A DNA stretch of 64,000 nucleotides from Burkholderia mayonis. GTDB lineage: Bacteria > Pseudomonadota > Gammaproteobacteria > Burkholderiales > Burkholderiaceae. Shown one piece after another: positions 8,787-17,140 of the stretch (position 1 is the first letter of the stretch; every line of letters starts with the position of its first letter). The notes beneath the pieces were generated by a model. That model saw nothing but the letters and a program-made list of their open reading frames with translations, was not told the DNA's origin and did not search any database. The stretch lies in assembly GCF_001523745.2 (NCBI RefSeq), contig NZ_CP013387.1:372001-436000 (forward strand). The letters are read 5' to 3'. A program made the position numbers and the translations under genes.

Positions 8787-8930
8787 CGTTTCCTCCGATC
8801 CTGTCTTGCGTTGGACGGTCTGCGCCGCCGCAATCGGGATAAAAAAATGCCGCCGATGCTCAGGCGGCCAACAGGGGGGGTGTGAGCATCCTCTCAACCC
8901 AGAATTAAGCGAAACTTAAAAGCAGCAAAA

Positions 8931-8959
8931 AAAGCGCCCCGCACGAGGCGGGGCGCTTT
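8931..8959. terminator. Bidirectional Rho-independent terminator behind porin gene
   Basis: Perfect 12-bp inverted repeat: 8931-8942 pairs with 8948-8959 across a 5-base loop. A-rich sequence lies on the left and T residues on the right, so transcripts in either direction end in a U tract. It follows the leftward porin gene by 35 bases. Confidence 0.9.
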
Positions 8960-8993
8960 TGCCGTAGTGTGCCGCGAGTTGTCGAGCGAATGC

Positions 8994-10142
8994 TCAGAAC
9001 TTGTGGCGGATACCGACGCGCGCGGCGAACTGGTTCTTCGAACCCGTGCCCGACGTGTTGAAGTAGCTCGTGCTCGAACCGATCTGCGCCTGCAGGTTGT
9101 TGCCCGACGCTTCCTGGTAGATCGCGAGCAGGTACACGTCGGTGCGCTTGCTGAGCGCGTAGTCGAGCGCGCCGTTGACCTGGTTCCAGTGGCCCGAGTT
9201 CGCACCCGACACACGCGAGTACGTGTAGCCGACGCCCGCCGACAGCGCCGTCGTGAATGCATACTTGCCGCCCGCTTCGTACGCGTTGTACGTCGTGCTG
9301 CCGCCCGTGATCGGCTCGAGGCGCGTGTTCGTCCACAGCGCCCAGAGGGTCGCCGGGCCCCAGATGTAGCGGCCGCCGACGCCGAAGCTGCGCAGGTCGC
9401 GAACGTTGTTGATCGTCAGGTTCGCGATGTTGGTCGTGATCGCCGGCGTCGACTGGCCCGGATAGCGGATGTCGGTGTACGCGGCGCCGAGGCCGATCGG
9501 GCCGTTCGCGTAGTTCAGGCCGAAGCTGTATGCGCGCGACGAGCCTGCCGTCGTCGTCGTGCCCGTCGTCGTCGCCGGTGCGCCCGCAAACGACGTCGAG
9601 TTCGAGAAGCCGTACAACGCGCCGAACGTGAAGCCCGAATAGTTCGCGCTCTGGAACTTCACCGCGTTGTTGATGCGGCTCGACGTCAGTTGGTCGATGT
9701 CGTTCACGTGGTACGCGTAGTTGCCCGCGACCGTGTTGCCGCCCGTCGAGTAGTTCGAGCCGAGGATGTCGGTCGAGAACGAGTATTGACGGCCGAACGT
9801 CAGCGTGCCGGCTTCCTTGTGCGACAGGCCGACATACGCTTGGCGGCCGAAGATCGCGCCGCCCTGGCCGATCGTGCCGTTGCCGCTGTTGAAGCCGTTT
9901 TCGAGCACGAAGATCGCCTTCAGGCCGCCGCCGAGGTCTTCTGCGCCGCGCAGGCCCCAACGGCTGCCCTGGGCGATGCCGTCGTCGTACTTGAAGAGCT
10001 TGCTGCTGCCGCTGGCGCTCTTGCTATGGTTCACATAGCTGACGCCGGCGTCGATGAGGCCGTACAGCGTGACGCTGCTTTGTGCATGTGCCGCGCTCGC
10101 GGTCGCGGCGAGGATAGCGGTGGTCAACAGTTTCTTGTTCAA
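8994..10142 (-). CDS. General outer-membrane porin (Gram-negative porin, Omp38-like family)
   Basis: Trimeric 16-strand beta-barrel porin of 382 residues. The signal peptide (MNKKLLTTAILAATASAAHA) is followed by QSSVTLYGLIDAGVSY, the hallmark N-terminus of the betaproteobacterial porin family. Constriction-loop and strand signatures (SRWGLRGAEDLGGGLKAIFVLENGFN, GRQAYVGLS) are present, and the protein ends in Phe (GIRHKF), as needed for BAM assembly. The start codon is TTG at 10142, supported by GGAG seven bases upstream; no in-frame ATG fits the signal peptide. Single-gene unit with a strong terminator. Confidence 0.95.
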   Translation of the reverse strand: MNKKLLTTAILAATASAAHAQSSVTLYGLIDAGVSYVNHSKSASGSSKLFKYDDGIAQGSRWGLRGAEDLGGGLKAIFVLENGFNSGNGTIGQGGAIFGRQAYVGLSHKEAGTLTFGRQYSFSTDILGSNYSTGGNTVAGNYAYHVNDIDQLTSSRINNAVKFQSANYSGFTFGALYGFSNSTSFAGAPATTTGTTTTAGSSRAYSFGLNYANGPIGLGAAYTDIRYPGQSTPAITTNIANLTINNVRDLRSFGVGGRYIWGPATLWALWTNTRLEPITGGSTTYNAYEAGGKYAFTTALSAGVGYTYSRVSGANSGHWNQVNGALDYALSKRTDVYLLAIYQEASGNNLQAQIGSSTSYFNTSGTGSKNQFAARVGIRHKF

Positions 10143-10244
10143 GGCAAATCTCCGAGCAGTAAGAATGTTTGCAGTTCCGCTGCGCTCTTAAGGCGGTTGG
10201 AAGGGGAACGGAAGCGCACTGTATCGACGGGGCGCTTAATGAAT

Positions 10245-10261
10245 ATGACAATTGCTGTCAT
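10245..10261. promoter_or_regulatory. Inverted repeat upstream of porin gene, candidate operator
   Basis: ATGACA (10245-10250) and TGTCAT (10256-10261) form a perfect 6-bp palindrome with a 5-base spacer, about 105 bases upstream of the porin start, in the 300-bp region shared with the divergent MetQ-like gene. The binding protein is unknown. Confidence 0.35.
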
Positions 10262-10443
10262 GTTCACGTCTGTAGCGCCCGCGCCACACGTGATGATGGA
10301 GGCTTGCATTCGTCGCGTTATGTCGATTCCGCCGGATGATTGACCGGGCGCAGGAATATATGTATGAAAATTGCTTGGTTTGTCCCTTTGCCGCCACATG
10401 CGACGATTCGCGCTTTCATGAAAACAGGATGCGAGGACAAGCC

Positions 10444-11253
10444 ATGCGACGATTTGCTTCGATCTTGCGCCGGGCGGCCGGCGGCGCGGCGTTCGTGATC
10501 GCGGCGACGCTCGCGCACGCGGGCGGCCCGGCGCTGAAGATCGGCACGATGAGCGGCCCGGACGCGCAGATCTGGGCCGAGGTGACGAAGGTCGCCGCGC
10601 GCGACGGGCTCGCGATCAAGGTGATCGAATTCAACGACTACGTGCAGCCGAACGCGGCGCTCGATGCGGGCGACCTCGATGCGAACGGCTTCCAGCACCA
10701 GCCGTTTCTCGACAGCCAGATCAAGCAGCGCGGCTACAGGATCGTGAACGTCGGGCTTACGTATACGTCGCCGATGGGCTTCTATTCGAAGAAGCTCAAG
10801 TCGCTGAAGGATCTGCCAGTCGGCGCGAAAGTCGGGATTCAGAACGATCCGTCGAACGGCAATCGCGCGCTCCTGCTGCTGCAGAAGTACGGGGTCGTCA
10901 AGCTGAAGCCGGGCGCCGGCACGAACGGCGTGAATGCGACGCCGCTCGACGTCGCCGAGAATCCGAAGAAGATCAAGCTTGTCGAGCTCGACGCCGCGCA
11001 GCTGCCGCGCGCGCTGCCGGACCTCGACGCGGGGTCGGTCAACACCGACTATGCGGTGAAGGCGGGGCTGTCGCCGGTGAAGGACGCGATCGCGATCGAG
11101 GATCTGAAGGGACCGTACGCGAACCTGATCGCGGTGCGCGCGCAGGACAAGGACAAGCCGTGGGTGAAGAAGCTCGTCGCCGCGTATGAATCGGACGACG
11201 TGCGCAAGTTCATCGAGACGAAATTCAACGGCGCGATCATTCCGGCGTTCTGA
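10444..11253 (+). CDS. MetQ/NlpA-family substrate-binding protein
   Basis: Periplasmic solute receptor of the NlpA family (D-/L-methionine type), 269 residues. It has the family order LKIGTMSGPDAQIWAEV, FNDYVQPNAALDAGDLDANGFQHQPFLDSQ and IGIQNDPSNGNRALLLLQKYG-type segments, ending before a conserved NTDYAVKAGL. The leader MRRFASILRRAAGGAAFVIAATLAHA is a classical signal peptide; unlike most MetQ proteins there is no lipobox cysteine, so it is probably soluble. The ATG at 10444 follows GAGGA. No metN or metI gene is adjacent, so this is an orphan receptor that either uses a distant transporter or has another ligand. Confidence 0.88.
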   Translation: MRRFASILRRAAGGAAFVIAATLAHAGGPALKIGTMSGPDAQIWAEVTKVAARDGLAIKVIEFNDYVQPNAALDAGDLDANGFQHQPFLDSQIKQRGYRIVNVGLTYTSPMGFYSKKLKSLKDLPVGAKVGIQNDPSNGNRALLLLQKYGVVKLKPGAGTNGVNATPLDVAENPKKIKLVELDAAQLPRALPDLDAGSVNTDYAVKAGLSPVKDAIAIEDLKGPYANLIAVRAQDKDKPWVKKLVAAYESDDVRKFIETKFNGAIIPAF

Positions 11254-11375
11254 CGAGGCCGGCAGGGGCGGGTGGCGCGCTGCGCGTGCGCCCGGACGCA
11301 TCGCCGGGCGCGATGCTCATGCAAGCACGAGCACGATGCTTGCACGGACATGAGTTTGGACAGCGACTCGCCCGC

Positions 11376-12491
11376 TCAGGCCGTCAGCAGCGACCCGGTG
11401 CGGATCGGCTTCGCGCCGGCGATCCGCGCGACTTCCATCCCGGCCGTCGCGAAGCGCGCGATCTGGCGCGCGTACAGCACGCCGGACACGCTGCTCTTCA
11501 ACGTGACGACGCGGTCGGTCAGCGGATCGACGATGTCGGCCACTTCGTCGCCCGCCTCGATCCACACGCCGACGGGCGTACGGAACACGATCACGCCCGA
11601 TACCGGCGCGACGAGCGGATCGGTGCCCGCGAGCGGCGTTGCCGCGAATTCGAGCGGCGGCTGCGGCGCGGGCGCGCCTTCGATCGTGCCGCGCAGCGTC
11701 AGGTATTCGATCAGCGCTTGCGCGTCGTGCTCGGCGAATTCATACGATACGTCGCGTTCGCTGCGCAGCTCGACCGTCACCGAAATCGCGCCGTTCGGGA
11801 TCGGATGGCGTTCGCCGAAGCGGTTGCGCAGCTCGGACCAGCAGAAGCTGTGAATCTCGTCGAACGGGTTGCCGACCGAGTTCAGCGCGAGCAGCGACGC
11901 CTTCGCGCCCAGGTAGCGCGCGAGCGGCTCGACGTCGTCCCACAGATCCGGATTCGTGTAGACGTGCATCACCGCATCGCAGTCGCAGTGCAGGTCGAGC
12001 ACGATATCGGCGTCGAACGACAACTGCTGCAGCGCGAGCCGCTGCGATTCGAGCTCGGTGCGCGGCTTCTGCTCGCCGAGCGCTTCGCGCATCGCGTCGC
12101 GCACGATGGCGAGGTTCGCGGCCGCGTCTTTCGTGAGGCGGCCTTCGATGCGCGGGATCACGAGCGCGGCGAGATCGTGGAAGTTGCGGTTGAAGTTCTG
12201 CATCGACCCGAGCTCGAAGCGGCCGAGATGATCGCCGAACACGTGCTGCGCGAGGCCGATCGGATTCGCGACCGGCACGACGACGATCTCGTCGCGCAGC
12301 TTGCCTGCCGTCTCGAGCGCCGCGAGCTTGCGGCGCAGCAGCGTCGCGACCAGCATGCCCGGCAGCTCGTCCGCATGCAGCGACGCCTGGATGTAGATTT
12401 TTTTCCCGCTGCGCGGGCCGTAGTGGAAGCTCGTGATGTGGCGCGCCGTGCCGACGGCCGGCGAGATCAGCGGATGGGTCTGCGTTTGCAT
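11376..12491 (-). CDS. Succinylglutamate desuccinylase/aspartoacylase-family zinc hydrolase
   Basis: 371-residue M14-like zinc amidohydrolase (AstE/ASPA superfamily). Zinc ligands are seen in HADE (H39, E42) and LHCD (H168), with the substrate-carboxylate motif NFNRNF at 99-104. The C-terminal 90 residues form the extra barrel-type domain of the family (PVSGVIVFRTPVGVWIEAGDEV). Expected chemistry is cleavage of an N-acyl amino acid or a related small amide. It is not in an ast arginine operon, so arginine catabolism is not implied. It is convergent with the MetQ-like gene and divergent from the acyltransferase; 122 bp lie between it and the MetQ-like gene. Confidence 0.85.
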   Translation of the reverse strand: MQTQTHPLISPAVGTARHITSFHYGPRSGKKIYIQASLHADELPGMLVATLLRRKLAALETAGKLRDEIVVVPVANPIGLAQHVFGDHLGRFELGSMQNFNRNFHDLAALVIPRIEGRLTKDAAANLAIVRDAMREALGEQKPRTELESQRLALQQLSFDADIVLDLHCDCDAVMHVYTNPDLWDDVEPLARYLGAKASLLALNSVGNPFDEIHSFCWSELRNRFGERHPIPNGAISVTVELRSERDVSYEFAEHDAQALIEYLTLRGTIEGAPAPQPPLEFAATPLAGTDPLVAPVSGVIVFRTPVGVWIEAGDEVADIVDPLTDRVVTLKSSVSGVLYARQIARFATAGMEVARIAGAKPIRTGSLLTA

Positions 12492-12761
12492 GATGGGAAT
12501 GAGCGGCGCAACCGCCGCGCGCCTTCTGTCGATGTCGGTGAGACAACGATTGTACGTGGATCGTCATCGACGCACCAAACCTGTGCCGGAGGTTCACCGT
12601 TTTTCTGTCCGATCAATGACTTGCGTCGAACGCAGCGTGCTCGCCGGATCAAAATTATGACGATTTTTTAATCGATACACTGTCTGCCGCAGCGCGTGCG
12701 GGGCGTCGATTTTTTTATCGTTCGAATGCGGGCGGCGAAGGCTCGGCCAAGGATCGATCCT

Positions 12762-14882
12762 ATGACAGTGAGCGAGATGCAGTTGACGGGCAGCCGGACC
12801 GGCGAGCCGAGGACACGCGAGAAAACCGCGTACCTTCCGTACATCGACGGCCTGCGAGCGTGGGCGGTGCTGTCCGTCATGCTGTATCACATGGATGCGC
12901 GCTGGCTTCCGGGCGGTTTTTCCGGCGTCGACATTTTCTTCGTGATTTCGGGCTTCGTCGTGAGTTCGTCCGTCGCGAACCTCGGGCCGATATCGTTCGG
13001 GCAATTTCTTTTGTTTTTCTATGCCCGGCGCATGCGGCGGATTCTGCCGGCGCTGGTCGTTGTCCTGCTCGTGACCGGCTTGATCGCGACGCTCTTCATT
13101 CCGGCGTCCTACCTGAGCGACAGAAATCAGAAAACCGGACTGCTCGCATTTTTTGGCTTGAGCAATTTCATCCTCGGCGCGACGGGCAGCGATTATTTTT
13201 CTCCGAAGGTTGAGTTCAATCCGTACACGCACACGTGGTCGCTCGGCGTCGAGGAACAGTTTTATTTGATCTTTCCGTTTCTGTTCTGGGCATGGCTCGC
13301 TCGCAAGAACCGGAAATATCTGTCGACGGCGCTGATTGCCGTCGGGCTGTGCACGTCGCTGTCGTGGGCTGGCTGGGTGGGACCCGCGAAGCACACGCAA
13401 GCGTTCTATTTCATCTTCGGTCGATTCTGGGAGCTTGCGGCGGGTGCGCTGCTCTATCAGCGCGTCGCGTTTTCCGGATTTTCCGCGGCCGAGCCGGCGC
13501 GATCTTCCGCCGCCGCCGGAATCAAGGCGGGCGCCTGGGCGTCCGCGTCGGCGGTGCTGGCCGGATTCGTCATGTCGAAGCCGGATCTCTATCCCTTCCC
13601 CGGCGCGATCGTTCCTGTCGCCGGCACGCTGGGGCTGCTCGGCTTGCTATACGGGCGCGGGCCTGCGGGCCTGATTTCCACGATTCTGGAGAGCCGCGTT
13701 TTTCGATTCGTGGGCAGGATTTCTTATTCGCTATATCTGTGGCATTGGCCGATCTTCGTCGTGTTTCGCTGGACGATCGGGCTCGACTCGACGAGCAGCA
13801 GAGCCTGCGCGCTGGTTCTCGCGTTCGCGCTTGCGGTTGCTTCGCACCGTTTTGTCGAGACGCCGTTTCGTCGCGGTTCGTCGGCGCGCAGGGTGCCTCG
13901 CGTCGTCGTGGTCGCGTGTGGGTTGGGCTTGATGGCGGGCGGCGCGGGACTTTCGTCGATGCTGGCCGTCGCTCAGCCGGCGCTGTCGCTCAGTACGGTC
14001 GCGCGAAACCGGCTGGATTGGTATCCGTACGGCGCCGACACGAACCCCGCCTATCCGGGCTGTCTTGCGGACGTCGACAATCGGGACGTCCACGGCGGGA
14101 GGTTGTGGATCTATTCGCGCAAGCATTGCGACTTGCCGCCGGAAAGCCGCCATCGTGTCTTCGTGATCGGCGATTCGCACGCGATGGCCTATGCCGGCAT
14201 GTTCAAGCAATTCGTCGTTCGGACAGGCATCACGGTCTATTCCTACAACAATGCGGGGTGTCCGTTCGTCAGCCTTCAGCCGTGGCGCGAGGGCGGCGAT
14301 CCCGGATGCCGTCGATACGGCGACGCGGCGTTGACGGACATGCTGTCGAAACTCGCGCCGGGAGACGTCGTTTTCCTGCCATCTCTTCGCCTGCCGCGCA
14401 TGATCACCCAGTGGGCGTTCGTGGGCGACGAGGCCGCGCGGCAGCTGCTGTTCGGCGGCGCAGCGGCCGCTCAGCGAAACCGGGCCGTCGCCGATGCCAT
14501 TCCGGTGTTGCGGGACATCGAGCGGAGAGGGGCCAGCATCGTGCTGGAAGCGCCGACGCCGATATTCAGAATGGTCCCGTACCGTTGCTCGGACTGGTTC
14601 AATCGACACAACGCGATTTGCGAACGCGGCCCGCTTGTCAGCAGGCGCGAGATCGACGAGCTGAGGGCGCCGGTTCTTGAATCGTACGCGCGGATCGCGG
14701 CCCAGGTGCCGAACGTTCATACTTGGGATCCGCTGCCGCTCCTGTGTCCGGAGAAAACGTGCTCGGCGTACGACGGCAAGAGGCCGTTGTTTTTCGACGG
14801 CGATCACATCAGCGGTTATGGAAATTTGCGGGTCCTGCCCGGCTTCGAGGCGTTCGTACGCAAGTTGATCGGCGTCGCGTAG
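12762..14882 (+). CDS. Acyltransferase-3/SGNH fusion O-acetyltransferase (OafA-like)
   Basis: Integral-membrane O-acyltransferase of 706 residues. Residues of about 25-380 form the acyltransferase-3 domain with around ten membrane helices: YIDGLRAWAVLSVMLYH carries the catalytic His, and GGFSGVDIFFVISGFV and HTWSLGVEEQFYLIFP are family blocks. About residues 450-700 form a periplasmic SGNH domain with GDSHAMAYAGMF (nucleophile Ser) and a C-terminal DGDHISGYGN (catalytic Asp/His). Such proteins O-acetylate LPS, O-antigen or other surface glycans. GC content is somewhat lower than in neighbouring genes. The ATG at 12762 is preferred over an upstream GTG (12696) because AAGGA precedes it by 8 bases. 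Confidence 0.9.
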   Translation: MTVSEMQLTGSRTGEPRTREKTAYLPYIDGLRAWAVLSVMLYHMDARWLPGGFSGVDIFFVISGFVVSSSVANLGPISFGQFLLFFYARRMRRILPALVVVLLVTGLIATLFIPASYLSDRNQKTGLLAFFGLSNFILGATGSDYFSPKVEFNPYTHTWSLGVEEQFYLIFPFLFWAWLARKNRKYLSTALIAVGLCTSLSWAGWVGPAKHTQAFYFIFGRFWELAAGALLYQRVAFSGFSAAEPARSSAAAGIKAGAWASASAVLAGFVMSKPDLYPFPGAIVPVAGTLGLLGLLYGRGPAGLISTILESRVFRFVGRISYSLYLWHWPIFVVFRWTIGLDSTSSRACALVLAFALAVASHRFVETPFRRGSSARRVPRVVVVACGLGLMAGGAGLSSMLAVAQPALSLSTVARNRLDWYPYGADTNPAYPGCLADVDNRDVHGGRLWIYSRKHCDLPPESRHRVFVIGDSHAMAYAGMFKQFVVRTGITVYSYNNAGCPFVSLQPWREGGDPGCRRYGDAALTDMLSKLAPGDVVFLPSLRLPRMITQWAFVGDEAARQLLFGGAAAAQRNRAVADAIPVLRDIERRGASIVLEAPTPIFRMVPYRCSDWFNRHNAICERGPLVSRREIDELRAPVLESYARIAAQVPNVHTWDPLPLLCPEKTCSAYDGKRPLFFDGDHISGYGNLRVLPGFEAFVRKLIGVA

Positions 14883-15007
14883 CGCCGGTTTGCCGACGCC
14901 GGGCGGCAACCGGCGGACGACTGCCGAATGAAGGCGCGGGCGTGCATGCATGTTCGGCGGGCGCTGCCCGATCCTGCCGTCCGGTTGCGCGAGTCGATGC
15001 CGGGCGC

Positions 15008-15045
15008 AAAAAAACGGGCTTCGCTCTTCAGCGAAGCCCGTTTTT
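15008..15045. terminator. Bidirectional Rho-independent terminator
   Basis: Perfect 12-bp stem (15014-15025 with 15030-15041) and 4-base loop CTTC, flanked by A7 and T5. It lies between the convergent acyltransferase and amino-acid-binding-protein genes and can serve both. Confidence 0.9.
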
Positions 15046-15089
15046 CGCCGCGCAGGGCGCCGCGCCGGTCGCGCCGCCCGCGGGCCGGC

Positions 15090-15872
15090 TTACTTGCCGT
15101 ACACGTCGAAGTCGAAGTACTTCTTCGCGATCTTGTCGTACGTGCCGTCCTTGTGCATGTCGGCGATCGCCTTGTCGATCTTCGCCTTCAGATCGGTGTC
15201 TTCCTTGCGCAGGCCGATGCCGGCGCCTTCGCCGAGCGTCTTCGGATCGTCGAGATCCGAGCCGGCGAACGCGAAATCCTTGCCGCGCGGCGTCTTCAGG
15301 AAGCCGATCTCGGCCTGCACGGCGTCTTGCAGCGCCGCGTCCAGACGGCCGGCGAGCAAGTCGGCGTAGACCTGGTCCTGGTTCTGGTACGGCTGGACCT
15401 TCACGCCCTTCGGCGCCCAGTAGGTCTTCGCGTACGTTTCCTGGATCGTGCCCTGCTCGACGCCGACCGTCTTGCCCTTCAGCGAGTCGGCCGTCGGCAT
15501 CAGATTCGCGCCCTTCTTCGTGACGAGGCGCGTCGGCGTGTTGAACAGCTTCGACGAGAACGCGATCTGCTCTTCACGCTGCGGCGTCATCGACATCGAC
15601 GACAGCACGCCGTCGAACTTGCGCGCCTTCAGCGCGGGAATCATGCCGTCGAAGTCATTCTCGATCCACACGCACTTTGCTTTCACACGCTTACAGATCT
15701 CGTTGCCGAGATCGACGTCGAAGCCGACCACCTTGCCGTCCGGACCTTTCGATTCGAAAGGCGGATAGCTCGCATCGACGCCGAAACGGATCGTCGACCA
15801 ATCCTTCGCATAGGCGCCGCCTGCCGACACTGCGAGCAGGGCCACGGTCAAAGCCGCCAAGAATTTTTTCAC
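15090..15872 (-). CDS. Cationic amino-acid ABC transporter substrate-binding protein (ArgT/HisJ type)
   Basis: Periplasmic receptor of the SBP_bac_3 family, 260 residues. The signal peptide MKKFLAALTVALLAVSAGGAYA is cleaved before KDWS. Family blocks IRFGVDASYPPFESKGPDGK, GFDVDLGNEICKR, DFDGMIPALKARKFD and GVEQGTIQE are in order; this set is typical of lysine/arginine/ornithine or histidine receptors. No permease or ATPase gene is adjacent, so it works with components encoded elsewhere. It has its own terminator. Confidence 0.92.
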   Translation of the reverse strand: MKKFLAALTVALLAVSAGGAYAKDWSTIRFGVDASYPPFESKGPDGKVVGFDVDLGNEICKRVKAKCVWIENDFDGMIPALKARKFDGVLSSMSMTPQREEQIAFSSKLFNTPTRLVTKKGANLMPTADSLKGKTVGVEQGTIQETYAKTYWAPKGVKVQPYQNQDQVYADLLAGRLDAALQDAVQAEIGFLKTPRGKDFAFAGSDLDDPKTLGEGAGIGLRKEDTDLKAKIDKAIADMHKDGTYDKIAKKYFDFDVYGK

Positions 15873-16106
15873 TGTTGTTCCTCGTGTAGTTCGATGATTG
15901 CGCGCGGTTGTGCCGCAAGTGCGCTTCGGCCCGGCGCGGCTGCGGGCCGGGCTGACTGGTGCCCTCGTCCGGTGCGGGACGAACGGTGCGCCAAGATTAC
16001 CAAGACAAAATAGCGCGGCGCTTCCTAGTGGAAGCCCCGATAGCGGTTCGGCGCGCGTCGAGGCGGTTTGTGCGGCGCGGTGCGGCGTTGCCCGCCCGGG
16101 AATGAT

Positions 16107-17006
16107 CTATGTCAACGTTTCGTCGGCCGCGTGCCGGAGACAGGCGATGAATTGCGTGACGGCGGGCGTCGGCAGCAGGTCGCGGCGCGACAGGATCGAC
16201 AGGTCGTAGCTCGGCAGCGTGTCGTCGAGCCGCGCGGCGCGGATGCCGAGCGGCTCGACCATCGCGGCGAGCGGCTTCGTGAAGCAGCCGATCACGTCCG
16301 AGCGCGCGACGAGGCCGAGCGTCACCGCGAACGACGACGGCGCGCGCAGCAGCCGCTGCGGCAGCGGCAGCCCGTGTGCGTTGAACATCGACATCATCAC
16401 GCTGTGCGGGAAATGATCGGCGCCGACCGTGACGATCCATTCGGCGTCGAGCAGCTCGGCTAGCCGCCGCGCGCCCGCGAGCGGATGGCCTTCGCGCATC
16501 GCGACGACGAATTCCGTCGAGCACAGCGGCAATTGCGCGAAGTCGCGCTCGAGCGCGGGGATGTGATGGATCGCCGCGATGTCGAGTTCGCCGTTGCGCA
16601 GCCGCGCGAGCGCGTCGGGCACCGTCACTTCCTCGAGCGACAGGTTCACGCGCGGCATCGTCGCGCGGAACTTCATCACCGCGCGCGGCAGCGCGGTCAG
16701 CGCGATCGACGGCATCGTGCCGACCGCGATGCGCCCGGACATCTCGCCCCTGACCTGCTCGACCGCCTCGACGGTGCGGCGCATGTCGCCGAGCAACTGC
16801 TCGGCGCGCGGCAAGAGCGCGTGGCCGCACGCGGTCAGCTCGACGCCGCGCACGCTGCGCACGAGCAGCTCCGCGTTGAGCGCGCTCTCGAGCTCGCGGA
16901 TCGTGTGCGTGATCGCGGGCTGCGTGACGCCGAGCTCGCGCGCGGCGGCGCGCAGGCTCTTGTGATGGGCGGCGGAGACGAACGCCTGCAGTTGCTGGAG
17001 CTTCAT
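16107..17006 (-). CDS. LysR-family transcriptional regulator
   Basis: 299 residues: N-terminal winged helix (MKLQQLQAFVSAAHHKSLRAAARELGVTQPAITHTI) and a periplasmic-binding-protein-like effector domain from about 90. It is divergent from the M20 amidohydrolase gene, the usual place for a LysR target. The shared 134-bp region contains a T-N11-A palindrome (17023-17039) well placed for activation of the hydrolase gene. The ATG at 17006 matches the family N-terminus; the frame extends upstream without recognisable sequence. The effector is unknown, perhaps the amidohydrolase substrate. Confidence 0.9.
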   Translation of the reverse strand: MKLQQLQAFVSAAHHKSLRAAARELGVTQPAITHTIRELESALNAELLVRSVRGVELTACGHALLPRAEQLLGDMRRTVEAVEQVRGEMSGRIAVGTMPSIALTALPRAVMKFRATMPRVNLSLEEVTVPDALARLRNGELDIAAIHHIPALERDFAQLPLCSTEFVVAMREGHPLAGARRLAELLDAEWIVTVGADHFPHSVMMSMFNAHGLPLPQRLLRAPSSFAVTLGLVARSDVIGCFTKPLAAMVEPLGIRAARLDDTLPSYDLSILSRRDLLPTPAVTQFIACLRHAADETLT

Positions 17007-17022
17007 GGCGGCGAAGGAGGGT

Positions 17023-17039
17023 GATAAACGCAGTTTATC
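17023..17039. promoter_or_regulatory. LysR box
   Basis: GATAAAC-GCA-GTTTATC, a perfect 7-bp inverted repeat containing T-N11-A. Its centre (17031) is about 64 bases upstream of the start point predicted from the promoter at 17060-17088, the classical recognition-site position for LysR activators. It also lies just upstream of the regulator's own start codon, allowing autorepression. Confidence 0.7.
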
Positions 17040-17059
17040 GCGGTGAAAAAAACAGCATC

Positions 17060-17088
17060 TTATTGAATCGTTACGGCGTCGATATAGT
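17060..17088 (+). promoter_or_regulatory. Sigma70-like promoter of M20 amidohydrolase gene
   Basis: TTATTG (17060-17065) and TATAGT (17083-17088) are separated by 17 bases and lie about 50 bases before the ATG at 17141. Confidence 0.6.
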
Positions 17089-17140
17089 GGCCCGCTTCTG
17101 CGCGTCCGATTGCACGGACGCCGCCGCCACGGAGCCTTCG

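Noticed and set aside
12696..12761. Longer acyltransferase from GTG at 12696
   Set aside because: No SD at that position, whereas ATG at 12762 has AAGGA at good spacing.
17021..17140. Extended N-terminus of the M20 amidohydrolase
   Set aside because: It would run through the LysR box and promoter and has no homologous sequence. ATG at 17141 with GGAG fits the family.
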